Below are positions 12,144 to 24,895 of a stretch of DNA of 64,000 nucleotides, piece by piece. Position numbers and translations under genes: made by a program. The notes below the pieces were generated by a model. That model did no database searches and was not told where the DNA came from. It was given only the letters and a program-made list of their open reading frames with translations. The stretch spans positions 540,548 to 604,547 of the forward strand of contig NW_020170426.1 of assembly GCF_000524195.1 (NCBI RefSeq), written 5' to 3'. How positions within the stretch are numbered: the first letter of the stretch is position 1; every line of letters starts with the position of its first letter. This DNA is from Echinococcus granulosus. Taxonomy: Eukaryota; Platyhelminthes; Cestoda; Cyclophyllidea; Taeniidae.

Positions 12144-14314
12144 TACAAACATCAGACGACACAACTCACGACACGTACTGCAGAACTTATCCTTGAATAA
12201 AATGTAACTGTACTAGTTATTCATCTAACACATTTGTATTTCAAGTGATAATTTCAACTATTTTGTGGTATTTGCATTAGCTGATAACATTATCACAATT
12301 GGAATAGAATGGACAGATGGGTAATAGAAATGCGGTGGAAACGTATTTGGTTGTAGGTGGGTTGTTTCCTTGTGGAGATGAAATGTTTTGTGAAATTTGA
12401 ATTTACAACAGGCTTGCATCTTGTTTGGGAATGCAGATTCTTTAATGATGATGAGGATTTTAATGAAAAATTTGTTCCGAAAAGCATTCTAAAATTACTC
12501 GAATTCCAATACTAAATACGTCACAAACTTCTTTAGCTGCCGCATAGCTTGCTTATAAATACACTGAAGGGCTGGTGGGATAACAAATGAGGTGACATGA
12601 AGAACACTAAAAGTATCAGCATGGCATCCGAAAATAAGGCAACAGGATCGTGCCTTCACTGTATCTCTAAGTTGATTGAACTAAAGCTTCATTACAATTG
12701 TCTTAAAATGGATACTAATTTGTCGGGTTTTATAGCTGTAGCCACTGTTTTTTGGATGTCCGATAATAAATTGCTTCGGGTTCAATGATTTCTGTACGCA
12801 TTTTACACAAAGATTCCCAAGGCGCTTGGCCTCGACATTCGTTGTGTCTACTTTTAATAAAATCAGAAGTCTTACAGTTGAATAATATCAATATTGAAGC
12901 CATCTCCATGAGCGATTTCGAGGATACAAATACGCGTTTATGACTGGAGTATGTTTCAACTCATATATTTGCATATTTCATAGCAGATCTATTCACCTGC
13001 ACCCTTTTTTGAAAGACTTGTGCATCGTTTGGCAAAAGCATCACACCTCATGCCTCAAAATTTGTTGGATAAAGGTGGATGCCAGGAAACGTTCAAATAA
13101 GAATTTGATCAGTTGCCTTCCAACTATCAGAACGAATAATTCACCATTTTGACGCCAAATTCAGACTTCGCATAGTTTTAAGACCCACTGGAAATCACTT
13201 GTTCCAATTCGTGAGGAGTAATTCAACCAAAATAGTTCCCTAAGGTGGTGAAGCAGGATTTTAAGAATGCGTTGCTTGTTTATCATTGCGTTAAGTGCAA
13301 GTGTGGGGAAAAGTTGCGGATAAACAAAGTAAAAATAAAGCAGACAGGATGGGTGATTAACCAGAGCGCGATTTGCGTCAGCAGTTTTGTAAGCGCAGAT
13401 GAGTGAGCTAGCAAGGTAACACTTCGGGTACATAAAAAGGGTGTGCAAATGAGCGCGTACATACAGATCAGAAAGACTTTGGTGCGCGCTCAGCCATATC
13501 CAAGCACAAAAGCACGCAACTCAACAGTTACATTCGCGTCACTTGCTCTTCGTAGCAGTAACATTAATTTGAGTGTTAACTAACCAACTTCTCGTGACAC
13601 ATTTGCATTTATATTGCTTTAAGGACCAAATAGCAGGGAAGGGTTTAATTTTACCGCAGCGAATAAATTTGGAGACACTGATGCTACACAATTACTTTTG
13701 ACTGTCGAAACTTTAAAATTAGATCACAAATTTAGGTCGAGCTTTAAATGTTGTGCTTGATTGATACCTTTAACATAAAATTTTGGAATATTTTGTGTCT
13801 GCTGTTTGTTTACTTGTATTAACGTTAGATAGCAGTCAGTTTTTTTGCTTGCAAAACAATGACCTACAATGACTGCTCATAAGGAGCATTGACTTCTGCT
13901 TATTTTTGTTAAATTTACGAAATCCTGAAAATCGAAGAAAATGGTCTAAGGTGGAATCATTTTTTGTTTTCCAATAACTAATTCTTTTTTTATAGTAATG
14001 GTTCATAAATATTAAACTAACACAGCGCGCACTGCATTTGCAGAAAATAACTTCAACAAGAACTGTTTTCAAATTTGCATAATTATATTTATCGACAAAC
14101 TAAATATTAAGGAAAAATGACTTAAGAATTACTGCATTACGTGGATCGCAACGGTGATAGCGGTACCGGAATATAAATAACGAGGGATCGTGATCATCAG
14201 TTAAATCACTATTAGATTTGATCACATGACAAGGTGGCCAAAAAAGGAACGTCTGATTCCCGATATAGCTCGCTATAATACTAAGTGCAACTTGTGGGTA
14301 TTTGTAAGACGTGA

Positions 14315-14426
14315 TTAATTATTATGCATTATGGGACAGGGATGTGCACCAGTCCATCGACACGGTCCTAGGTATTGTGGTGTCTTCCACTTTCCCTTAT
14401 TTTAAACCGAGTCAAGCACCATCAAG
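14315..14426 (+). repeat. Dispersed repeat unit R1, copy 2, cut by assembly gap
   Basis: This 112-nt stretch is about 96% identical to 5929-6040. The match ends one base before the run of Ns, so the remainder of the element is probably what the assembler failed to resolve. Confidence 0.85.
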
Positions 14427-14427
14427 T

Positions 14428-14527
14428 NNNNNNNNNNNNNNNNNNNNNNNNNNNNNNNNNNNNNNNNNNNNNNNNNNNNNNNNNNNNNNNNNNNNNNNNN
14501 NNNNNNNNNNNNNNNNNNNNNNNNNNN
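14428..14527. other. Assembly gap, exactly 100 N
   Basis: A run of 100 Ns is the usual placeholder for a scaffold gap of unknown length. It begins inside repeat R1, so unresolved repeat sequence is the likely cause. Any frame spanning it is meaningless. Confidence 0.95.
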
Positions 14528-14949
14528 TGGAAATTATGACTAATTTAAAACAGGTGAATGTTCTTACTATTAAGCTCTAGTTTCGCAAAAAAGATTGAAT
14601 CTAAAGCAATATTCCTGGGTTGACACATTCTAGCCAGTCTCCTCGCCACTACAATGTATGAACGCGTAATGGAAAAGGCAAATTTCTGCCTGGTGTACGC
14701 TTTATTTTCGTTGGTCAGTTGATTACGAAAGCGAACCAAACACAGTCCTCTCCAATGTTAAGCAATGAGCTAGTTGTAACGTGTCCAAAGGGCTAGTCAT
14801 TGAGTTAAATAACTTCATATTTGTAAGTAATCCTCTGCTCGCCCCAGTGATCGGTGAACTAACACTCTTTCTTTCCCCATAATTAATCTGAACATGCAAC
14901 CACATTCAATTTGATGAGCACGTGATCCAACCCACATTCTGGTGCTCCT

Positions 14950-15005
14950 CCAGGTGGCTCAGATGGTTGATAGGTCAAGTTCAGGCAGAATCTTCAAACC
15001 CGAGA
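14950..15005 (+). other. tRNA-like promoter boxes, possible tRNA-derived relic
   Basis: TGGCTCAGATGG resembles a tRNA A box and, about 40 nt on, CTTCAAACCC resembles a B box. The intervening sequence does not fold into a convincing D arm or anticodon arm and I cannot assign an anticodon. It could be a degraded tRNA or a tRNA-derived SINE head, or chance. Confidence 0.2.
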
Positions 15006-15314
15006 TCTTCTAAGACTACATAATAGACCTAACAAGGTGGAGGAAACTAACATTTCATGCAGAAAGCTTAAAATCCCGTCTCGTATTTAGACGTTGGCCA
15101 TCAAATGTGAAGAAATAGGAATAGAACATCATGGACACCCCACTACACGAAGGGTGAATGATGACACTTAAAACAACGTGACATTTCTGCCGTCGTGCAA
15201 AATTACACGTCAGAATAAACTTTGGAAGTGCAAACTTAAGAACGGGTTTTAGAAATTCAACACATGGTTCCCCAATCGAAGCTTGCATGCTTCAGCAACA
15301 TTGTTGTGGCATAA

Positions 15315-15759
15315 CTACAGCATTATTTGTAAGCCCACTCGTTTTCGCAACACTGGCAACTCTCTCATCCCTACCAGTTGACAAATACGCACTTCCGCGA
15401 CTCCGTTCGAATGTCTCACTACCGAGTTTTCAAACTTCAACATCGTCACTGTACTGTCATTAAAGCCATCTGCCAGTTTTAAGCCTTCGTTTACAGGAAG
15501 CCCAACGACCCACCAGACGCAGCTGCATACAAAAAACTAACATTACTGCCTACATATTGATGAACGATGTCAGAATTGGACTGACTTACGGCATCTACGA
15601 CGTCTGTTGGTAGTGGTGAAGCGCACTTGCTGTTCGGTACTGTTTATAGCACCAGTAGGGAAGGATCCCCTTTGTAGTTGCAAAATTAGAAGCAACGGTT
15701 TGAATTTGACGCCATTCGTTAATGTACTTTGTAGAACCGAAAACAACCCATTCCGCCAT
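15315..15759 (-). CDS. Candidate small two-exon gene of unknown function
   Basis: An ATG at 15759 in good context opens a 53-codon exon (15759-15599) beginning MAEWVVFGSTKYINEW and rich in aromatics. A GTAGAT donor and a TATGCAG acceptor lead to exon 2 (15522-15315), open for 69 codons to a TAG. Together they give 369 nt, 122 residues, in phase. The frame is protein-like (Trp, Tyr, Gly distribution). I do not recognise it, and a better-looking GTAAGT donor at 15588 belongs to a different frame, so the model may be wrong. Confidence 0.3.
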
Positions 15760-17417
15760 AAAAGATGAAACAAATGCTATTAAATACGCTAGAGAGCCTA
15801 TGGTTTAAGACAAAGCATTAAATGGAATAATTGAACTCAATATACTGGGACGAGGGTGAATTAAGGGCCCAGTTTCTCTACTGCTGATTGAAATTTTCCA
15901 TTATAAAAGGGAACCGTGTCCAGTAACAACTGAGATTAATTGACTTCATTGGCAAATAATGTAAGAATATAATATTGGTGCCTGCAGTACACGAAAACGG
16001 TTCGGAAAAAAACAGAAAGAAGTGACACTTCGAAATCAGTTTTCCGTTACCACCAAGCGAAAACGAGTGTGGAATGGACTTAACATTAGATTGTCAGTCC
16101 CCTAGTAACTTCAAAAGTTCCGACATTGGAAAATATCGTCAAGTCGTAGATAGCTCAAAACTCCCCTTACTAGTTCAAAAAAAACAGATTCCGATTATTA
16201 GGTATGCAGCAGCTGGCCTTGAGTCCACTGAACCACAAAATTGACATACAAATTATCATCACCACAAGCTCCCCAACGGGCACTGTTCGGAGAATCTACG
16301 AAAAACATACTCTTACACTATGGACACCTGAAAATTGATTTACACAATTTTCGAATTTTTGTTAAAAACAGCTGACTAAATCTCCGCTTGAATAAACGTT
16401 GCGAATTCGAAATCTACCTTGAAAAAAATACTACGATCCGACACCGACGCCATAGCCCAGACCGCTTTCTCATTGACAATTATGATAAGTGAACCGAAAA
16501 TTAGACCTGATTTTGCTAACACGTGATTAACACCGGTGACCATACTCTTAACAGCAACGTTTACGCTCACCTACTGTAAAAAATTGTAGAACTCTACGGA
16601 ACCATTTTAACGAAATCAAAAAACATGACCATCTCGCATTATCGCCTAGCATTTGCTACGTATACGCCTCGGTTAGATTGATTACCAACATCACACAATT
16701 TCGGCAAAATGACTTAAAAGCGTTGAAAAATAAGATGATAATTAAATTGACAATATATTCCACCAACTCTTCAGGGTACCGTAAATATAAGCTAGTGCCC
16801 TTAGAATGACTAATTAAAAGCAGATATGCAGATCCCTTTGTGCTGAAGCGGTCAGCCGGTTCAACTACCAAAGTCATTAGGGATTTGTGATGCAACTAAT
16901 CAATCACAACCAATCAAGCGATTCTGTGGCTTTAGAGGGACCAACATGTCCTATCTTACTGAAAATAGACTCAAATAGTGTTTCAAACAATTTGAAAATG
17001 GCGAAACAGCGAAGTATCATGCACTACATCGATTTTGCCATTCCATTTCAATCGAATCCTCAACAAAAACCATGAGTACGGAAGGAAGAAGGCGATTATT
17101 CTAGAAATGCCATGCACTACATTTTTTTATCTATGAGCTCCAATTTATCAAAGGTAACTGGGAAAGAATATGAAATGATTTTCTTCCAGGTAAAATGAAA
17201 TGTTTTAGACAAGGGTGAGAAGAAAGCGGCCTACATGAAGCACAAAAGCCCTCAGGGGAAATCTGACTACCAGACGGTAACTGCGAGGTGGAAAGTGGTG
17301 TATTGCGAGAGAAAGATAGGAAGGAGGTCAAACAAGCACAAATCACTTGCCCTCATCTTCCGCCTGACTTAACCGAGCTGCATATACACGCCAGAAAAGA
17401 TCTAAGTAACAATGGAC
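15760..17417. other. Mostly empty, one candidate exon
   Basis: Apart from the candidate exon at 16418-16570 I see nothing supported. It includes the 3' flank of the phosphodiesterase gene. Confidence 0.4.
16418..16570 (-). CDS. Isolated candidate internal exon
   Basis: The stretch is 51 open codons bounded by a TTACAGTAG acceptor and an AAG|GTAGAT donor. It encodes a partly hydrophobic segment (GLIFGSLIIIVNEKAVW) that could be a membrane span. No partner exon was found, so it may be chance. Confidence 0.2.
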
Positions 17418-20400
17418 CTAATTATTTAGAGTGAGAGGCATCTTGCACTTGTTCTTCTCAATTGAGGTAGGATTCAAGCGAAGCTGTTTATTGAGAGCAT
17501 CAACCAGATCTTGAGCATCAACAGAAGCCGAATTTGCGGAGATTGCTTGATTTTGGTGACTGTGGTTCTGGTGGGAGGGTGTGGAGGTACCAGACTCGTG
17601 GCTGTCATTAAGACTTTCGAGGGGCGGTGGTGAGGGTGTGGAGTGACCGGTAGAATCGGCTGGTGCACATTTTTCTAGCGGCGGTGGCGTCAAATCCTGT
17701 TGCTGCTGGCTATCTGACAAAGAGTTGGATGACGTTTTGCCCGATTTTAGAAGACTTATGCTTCCAATTTGCCTGTGCTCCTGTATCCTGCAGGGTAGCA
17801 AAAAGTCAATCCATCATGCCGTAACTAAAAGCAATTGGGCATTTTATCGAGAGACCACCTGAAGATAGGGGCCGTAGTAATAGTGATAGCAGAGCTAGGT
17901 GGCAAAAACATTGTTTTGACGGTCATTGATAGTGGATTTTCTTAAGGAAGTAACTATGTCCTTTGATTATGAGTTAATGGATGAAGCCACACAAATGCAT
18001 GATTTTGTGGTAGACATCGTTGGGTTAGATGACCGATTAGTATGCAAATAAATAGCCGAAATTGTTCAAAGAAAAATATAAGTTTCTCGATGAAAAATAT
18101 CACTGTTAAGAGTAGCCAATGCAAACCTATCATAAATTAGCCCACGAACACCGAGCTCCTTCAGACGTTTCATATTACGAGAATCATTGGCAGCCGAGCC
18201 CCATACGAGGACAATGAGGCCGAGGTCCCTGGCGAACTCAGCCATGTCGGGATTTCGGAGCAGCTCATCGCTATTGACCGCGACACCCTAGCAAAAACAT
18301 TTGACCACGTTGAAAATGGTACATAAAAATATGAAAATAGTAGGATCTGCATATACTACAAAGGATTATACAAAATGAGCGTGATCACTAAACTAAACGG
18401 TTAACAAACTAATTTGCCAGCTTTGGGAAGGTTGTTTTGTGCTTTGCAGAGTATAAAAAGGCAAAACAGTTCATAAAGTCGACGCAATTGAATATGAATG
18501 TGGTGTAAATGGTGGGGTTTTCCGCTTGATTGAATAGCTCATAAAGGGTAAACATACCAAAAGTTCATTCGCCTTGGCTGAATAGCAGAGTATTTCAAAA
18601 CTCTGCTGCCGTATGTCCGAATAATCGGGCCAGAAGCCGAGTTGGAAAACAGGAAAGCGAATTTGCTTCACTTGAAGCCTAAAACCAGATATCAAGTGCC
18701 CATCCAATGGGCAGTTGTGTGAAACCTTCGAGTGCTTTCGCACGGTCATTCTCGCCAAAAAATTCTGGAACGAAACATCGATTGCGTAGAGCCTAGTAAA
18801 AACTGTATTTCGATCAAACACTTTCCCGTAACATAACAAAACAGACAACCAATAACTCCGATCAAGGGAACAAAAGCGTGGAATTGAAGCCAAAACCCTA
18901 GCCTGTAAAATTGCTGTAAATTAGAAAAAGCGACCGACAGAGAAGCTATCGAAGGCATATTCCAAGTAAATACATTTTGCCAATAATTTACTGAGTCTAC
19001 TTGATTTGAAAGTGTAAGGCGAAACGAAAAATGTCACAACGCACATGGCACAAGTATCCGGGTCGAAGCAGGAAAGGAGAATGCGTCGATTTCCAGCGTA
19101 CTTGAAGATTTCACGAAGAATGGTGTCCACGTAGAGGTTACGTTCAAAAAAATTGTCCATTTCGCTTCCACCCACCTGTTAACATACACACCAAGCTCGA
19201 GTAGGCAATTAAAATGAAATGGGAAATCAATATTCAATAAGTTAACAAAACAATCACCGCGAACAAAATATGGAAACGTTAAATGATTAAAAGTAACAAA
19301 AAACCAAAAACTATAAATATGTGTCGATTGCTACTCGGGTATTTATTAAATATCGAACATTTGATAGCGTCATTAGAAGCCTATATAGGCGGGGAACACA
19401 TTGTATTGATGGACGTTAAAAATGATAGGTAGACTCACCTTTAAATCCATAGGATACTTAATTTCGATATCAAATCCAACGTCTGGATCTATATGCTGGA
19501 GGCAATCCCGCAGAAGAGGGAAATCTTGCAATTCTACAGGATCAAGATCTTCGCCATCCAGATCTGTGTTAACGATAATGAAAAAAAATCAAGGCTCTGA
19601 CAAAACAGCGTAGTCGTTTGGGCTATGAATGCGGTACGTTCTAAGCAATAGGATCTACGCAGAACTGTTCCTTCAAGAGAGGAATTCGTAAAAATAGCAG
19701 TTAAGTCTCTTCGTGACTTAGAGCTAATTTATCAGGAATTGACAGTTTTTAAAGTAGGCTTAAGAAGTACCCCAGTTATGAAAGATACCGCGCGAAACTT
19801 TAAAAATTACAGAAGTCAGTTGACACAAGAGAATGAGTCCAAAAGATCATCACGGAAACCAATTTACAGTAAGTAAACGTAGCATTAGGGTTTAATTAGT
19901 TCGAGCGCGTGAAGTGATTAAACTGTACACACAACGTAAAAGCGAGTTCAGAAAAAATTAGGAATGGGCGTTATAAAGGCTTTAGTATTGACTCGTGGCT
20001 TAATAGAGATCATTTTTGAAGAATATAATTAGTAAAGAATTCAAAACATAAAACATGACGAGAGAGACCATTTTGGAGTTGAAAATTATTTAGTACGATA
20101 GTTGTTAAAGAGGAATTGAAATTGGCTTTCTGATAAACCTCTGAGAGGATTTGTAGCACAAGGCAGAAAATAAGTTTTGTGAAAATGAATCGGAATTAGA
20201 TATTGATTAAAGAAAAAGATAGAGCCCCAAAAATACCCTCTTTGGACTGTGGTTCTGAGAGTACACTCGCGTGCTGAAGTCGAAGTTCACGAAGCGCAGC
20301 ATAAGGCAGATCCTTCACGGCTACCGATAGGTTCTGCAACTCACCACGCCGCTTCTAGAAGACGAGAACAGCTGCCTGACAACTAAAACACCTTCATGAA

Positions 20401-23400
20401 AAATATAAGACATCAAATAGTCTACCTTGCGTGGTGTAATAACGGTTTCAAAGTCGTGATAGACAACAACTTGGTGGTCCTTGGTAAGTTGGACATCCAT
20501 CTCCACAAAATCCGCCCCCTAAATCAAGGCCACGAGAAAGAGCGCTAGCAAGTAACATGCAAACAAAAAGTAGACGCCCAGTTATGTTCCCAAGCCGATG
20601 TGGGAGTTTAAAAAAAACCAAAACTTTTGACTGAAGTAATGAAGCTCTGCCTAGTCAATACGATATAAGCGTGAAGAGGTGGTCATCTACAAGTGTGTTG
20701 CAACGAATTCGTTCAGTGGTGTTTAATACCATTTTTTAACGTATCAGTGAGGTCCAATTAACCATCGGAAACCAGGCAAATTTTCTGAACACCCACCCAT
20801 GGCAGGTCAGTTGACGAAGAGCAGCAGCCTGGTAGTAATTTGAATGAGAAGGAATAAGCCAATGCTGATTGTCAGCCGTAAATTGTAAAAGAAATATGAA
20901 ATTTGCAGACTGAAAAAAAGTTTGAGCTAATGAGAATTAAGTGCTTAAGATAATCTAAAATAGGATTCAATTCGTTACTCTAGGGCCGAAAATTGGAAAT
21001 AAGGCAAAGTTGATAGTAGACTTATTGAAACAAAAGGTAAAAGCGGGAGAGGAGAGAGCGACAAGGACATCAATAGTAAGAAAGTGTAAAAAAGGTAAGC
21101 ATTGAAATCGAGTTAGTTGACTTAATTAATACATTTGGTCCAACAAAGTACTTCAGGAGGACTGCATTCGATAAATAAATAGCTACACGCAAAAGTGAAG
21201 AATGTAAATGGTCTAAAGAAATGTTATAAAAAAATAGTAGACGAAAACGTTGTCCAATGCTTCAGTGACCACCGAGAAGAGCCCATCTTATCACATAAGA
21301 CTGTTCTTTTCCAGAAAGGGCTCAATTTTTTCCGGCTTTGGAAGTGAAACTTAAATGGGGATTCACAAGAAATGTGCTTACAGAAATGTAAAGTAGAGAA
21401 TGAGCTAAAAAAGAAAATGGAGGTGATAGGATGCCTAAAGCGACAATAAGGGGGGAGGGGCTAAGGAAAGCGACAGACAAATGCAATTACATGATCAACC
21501 GCGGCCTGGAAGGACCGGAGCGTATTTTCCTTAACCGGCGCCGGTCTGAAAGGGGCAAAAAGAGTGAAGGCTGCGGTCCCCAGGGCGGTATAGAAACGAA
21601 GCTATTGCGTCCTCCCATTGGTCGCGAGCATAGAGTACTGAAGGGAGGTGCGCTGAACGCTGAAAGCGTCCCGAGATGATATACACATTCTTAAAGTAAA
21701 CCCAAAACTACTCCGGAACTTTGTTTCGCCTATATTCCAGATGAAGGTTCATCGAAAAGACTGGCACCTTAGACTGACAAACATAAAGCGATGCATTTGC
21801 AAATCTCCCGCACGAAAGCTAATAAAACTTACAATTCAACGTCCTTCTCCTTTTTTGTTAAATAATAGGTTCCCATTCCACGATGACCGATTTCCAGGGT
21901 ACCTCGGTTCTTCCAGTAGTGCTTGTAGCTCACATCCAACGTCGGTGAAGGTCCATCGAGGATTGGATTAATGACAATGAAGGAGACTGCACCCAAGTGA
22001 AGCGCATGATTCACAATAATAATAAGCAGCACCTCAATAAACTCATTACTAATAACCTACTGCGAACATCACCCATTGGGGTTCGTCTTCGGCTGAGAAG
22101 TTGCGATCGCTTTTGGCCCCAGTAGCCAGAGAACGGTCCAAAAAATGCAGATCCCAAGAATTTGACAGGTGGTAGTTTTTTTTCTTCAACTTCATGCAAT
22201 TAAACACGAAGCTATGAAGATATAACACTCGTGGCAAATGAGGATAAGAGAAGCCTGTTACCATTTTCGCATTCCCGTGGGACCTCTACGTAAAACTCCA
22301 ACTCAACGGCAACATCTTCCGCGTTGTCGGTTTCAATATAGAAAGTGACGTCGTCACCGCTGGAATAAAGGGTACCCCAACAGCCAGTGTGCTCCCCAAG
22401 GCGACGAGTACAACGCTCTTTGGAAAGAACAGAAAGAAAGACGGGTGGCTCGCCTGCCTGACTGAGAGCAGGGGATACGGACCTTGGTGTTGATGGACAA
22501 GTTGAGGAGCGGCTGGACAACGGAGATACAGAGAATTCAGGCCGTCTAGACGGTGGAATGGAGAAGGCGCTGTTCGGAGTGCCGCGAATATATAATGATT
22601 GGGAGACGGTATAAGGGGTATGCTCGGCGGGGACGCTGCTAGAACTTTCAATTAGCTGTGATCGAATCTCTGTGGCAAGGCTTTGCTCCAGAGAATAGAC
22701 CATATGGCTCGAATTCTTGGCGATTGGTTGCGTGCTGATGTTCTTGTTAGGGTATATTGGAGTCTCTAAATATGTGTCAAAAATCACAGAATCCCACCCA
22801 AGAAACAAAGAGGGAAATTTGATAGAGCCACGCTTACCACCTTCTAATGCCGTTATTAGACCATTTTCTTCAACGATAGACTGCCGACAAGTCACGTAAA
22901 CCCGACGACCAGCCAATTTAGTAAGATCTCGTGTTGATGACGACAGGCCGGGAATGGCATTTTTTGAAAGTTTCAACGCCAAACCCGACAGACGAATTCG
23001 TAGCTCAGAATGCGACATAAGATACCCACGTTGGATATATGTTCCATTATCTGCGTAGTAAAATATATGAAAGAAACGCTTACCAAATTTTCCAAATCTA
23101 ACAGTGTCAATGGTAATCTGGCCCCTATTAAATGCTACAAAGTCACGATAAGATTAATAACCACACTACCAGCAAGATCAAAGACACGAGGTTTCAGTCG
23201 TGACTCCCAAGCAAGAACAACTAACTTCTTTTCAACAGGATCGCTCTCAATATCGATACGCCATTCAGCTACATAAAATCTGTACTGCAGATTCAGCAAC
23301 AGCTTTGACTTTGGAACAGCGCAAGTCCAAACATCGCATCTACGACAAACTATGGTAACGCTAAAGTACGCGAACCCGGGAGCTTTTTGGGCCTCAAAAC

Positions 23401-23584
23401 GGCATCTCAAACCTTCTATCGGATTCCAATTGCCGAATTGAGGGGAGCTACCGACTATGCCAACAAAATAACGACTGGAACTCGAAGTATCAGCATTACA
23501 CAGATAAACACATATCTCCTCCAGAGCTTTGGTGTCAACAAGGACCGAGAAAGGTATTGTTTGATTGTGATCCCTCTTTTGCAT
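17418..23584 (-). CDS. GPCPD1: Glycerophosphocholine phosphodiesterase (CBM20 + GDPD)
   Basis: Thirteen exons give 2712 nt, 903 residues: 23584-23170, 23134-23084, 23050-22262, 22189-22061, 21986-21833, 21545-21491, 20518-20426, 20354-20237, 19563-19439, 19175-19045, 18678-18558, 18287-18127, 17787-17418. The family hydrolyses glycerophosphocholine to choline and glycerol-3-phosphate in the cytosol. The N-terminal CBM20 starch-binding fold shows [12 protein letters not shown]. The GDPD barrel has LEIGHRGMG (catalytic HRG), [14 protein letters not shown], then VEMDVQL and VVYHD, and later [11 protein letters not shown] and GVRGLIYDR, so catalytic residues look intact. It is longer than the human enzyme (672 aa) because of a Ser/Pro-rich insert between the domains and a roughly 120-residue Ser/Pro/Gln-rich tail. 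The first ATG is chosen because the frame upstream offers only TTG. It is divergent from Timeless. Confidence 0.93.
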
Positions 23585-24895
23585 AATAAAAAGTAATCTT
23601 CTAAGAGTAGAAGACCTAAGAAAATCTCGACTGACTATCAGTGCCCAAGAGCCAAACGGCAGGGCCAATCAAATATAGGCAGCACCATAAGAGCGGGTTA
23701 CAAACACGTTTTAAACCAATTTTAATCAGAAGTTCACTACATCATCTGTAAGTTTTCATCTCTCCTCAAATATTAAAAAGATGAAGCTTTTTTGCAAAAG
23801 GAGAGCATACCGCTTAAGAAAAAAAATTAGGGAAACACGTCGTTATTGGTATGCTTTTGGCAAAAAGATCGAAGAAAACAATCAACTTCTTAAAAAATAG
23901 CTAAATTTGTGCCAAAAAAGGTTGCGAAAAAATATATATTGCAAAAAAAAACAATTAAAAGAGGAGGTTACACGATTTTGGCGAATGAACCCACTATTCC
24001 GCCGACTAAACAACCCATAACACAAAAAAAACCCAAGACAAAAAATTTGTTTCTGTTTCTGGGCATTTGCAAAGCAGCAGCAAGTGCTGTTGTTGTTTTG
24101 CGTGTATTAATACCGGCAATCTTACTGGTTTCAAAAATAAGTTAGTGCATCGCGAAGTGCTTAGATCAGTTGCTTGAATCTGTGTATTAATTGGACAGGT
24201 ACTCGGGCTTCACATCTATACAACTGCTGTGCGACATGCCTCTCCGGCAAGTCAGAGATACACTTTTTGTGCTAGTGTTATGCTGTCGTTCGTCCTAATA
24301 GAAAATTTTAAGTGATTTTTTCAAGTAGCAATAATTAAACCACATGGAGCCCATTTTTTTAAAGGAACGTCCTCGAATGCGTTTTAGTCAACAATCCTAC
24401 GTTCTTGCTAATGAAATCCAACAAGTTGAACTACATTGGATGGTACCGCAGGCTATAGTTTACTATCTTAAGTGTTTCAACTTAATTCTTGCTTTCCCTT
24501 TCAACCTGTATATTATCTTGATACTCTTGTTTATTTCAACCGACCTTTGTTTAAACCTATTGGGATTAACGGTAAGATTGTTTTGATGTGCACATATGGA
24601 TTTGTTGTTTCGTTTCTGTGATGCCTACTCCGTAGGCAAAGTCTACACCTTTTCCCTCCTAATCTTACAATGTATTACGGCGGTTCTATTGTGCTTGATG
24701 GCCAGGTGGTGGGAAGTAGTCGCGTATTAGCACATCTTGGTAGTGGGAAATGGTTTATATTTTCGACTAGTTTCCTTGCTCTGATGTCCATTTTCCTCTT
24801 GTTTGGTATTTGTCCCGAGTATTCTGTCATGAATAACTTTTCCTACCTTGGGTCCCTCAAATCCTGCTTTAATCTCCTTTATAACTTTAGTTGAC
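23585..24895. promoter_or_regulatory. Divergent intergenic region, GPCPD1 and Timeless
   Basis: The 1.3 kb between the two start codons must contain both promoters and 5' UTRs. Poly-A runs occur near 23820-24030. Two open frames on the + strand (23909-24145, 24344-24586) have no family resemblance and are not called. I see no defined promoter motif. Confidence 0.5.
24889..24890 (+). promoter_or_regulatory. Splice acceptor five bases before the Timeless ATG
   Basis: CTTTATAACTTTAG is followed by TTGAC and then ATG. An acceptor this close to the start suggests either a 5' UTR intron or a spliced-leader trans-splice site, which flatworms use on a subset of messages. Confidence 0.4.

Larger units (their letters stand above)
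9261..15314. other. Six-kb gene desert with repeats and a gap
   Basis: Apart from R2 copy 2, R1 copy 1's sister copy and the N gap, I see no exon supported by splice borders and a protein-like frame. Base composition is AT-rich throughout. Confidence 0.45.

Noticed and set aside
13161..13448. A 95-codon - strand frame
   Set aside because: No Kozak-like start, no splice partners and ordinary AT-rich composition; likely chance.
14311..14580. An 89-codon frame on the + strand
   Set aside because: It spans the 100-N gap and lies in repeat R1.
23909..24586. Two open frames with hydrophobic stretches upstream of Timeless
   Set aside because: They are AT-rich composition artefacts with no splice context, no family resemblance and position in a promoter region.
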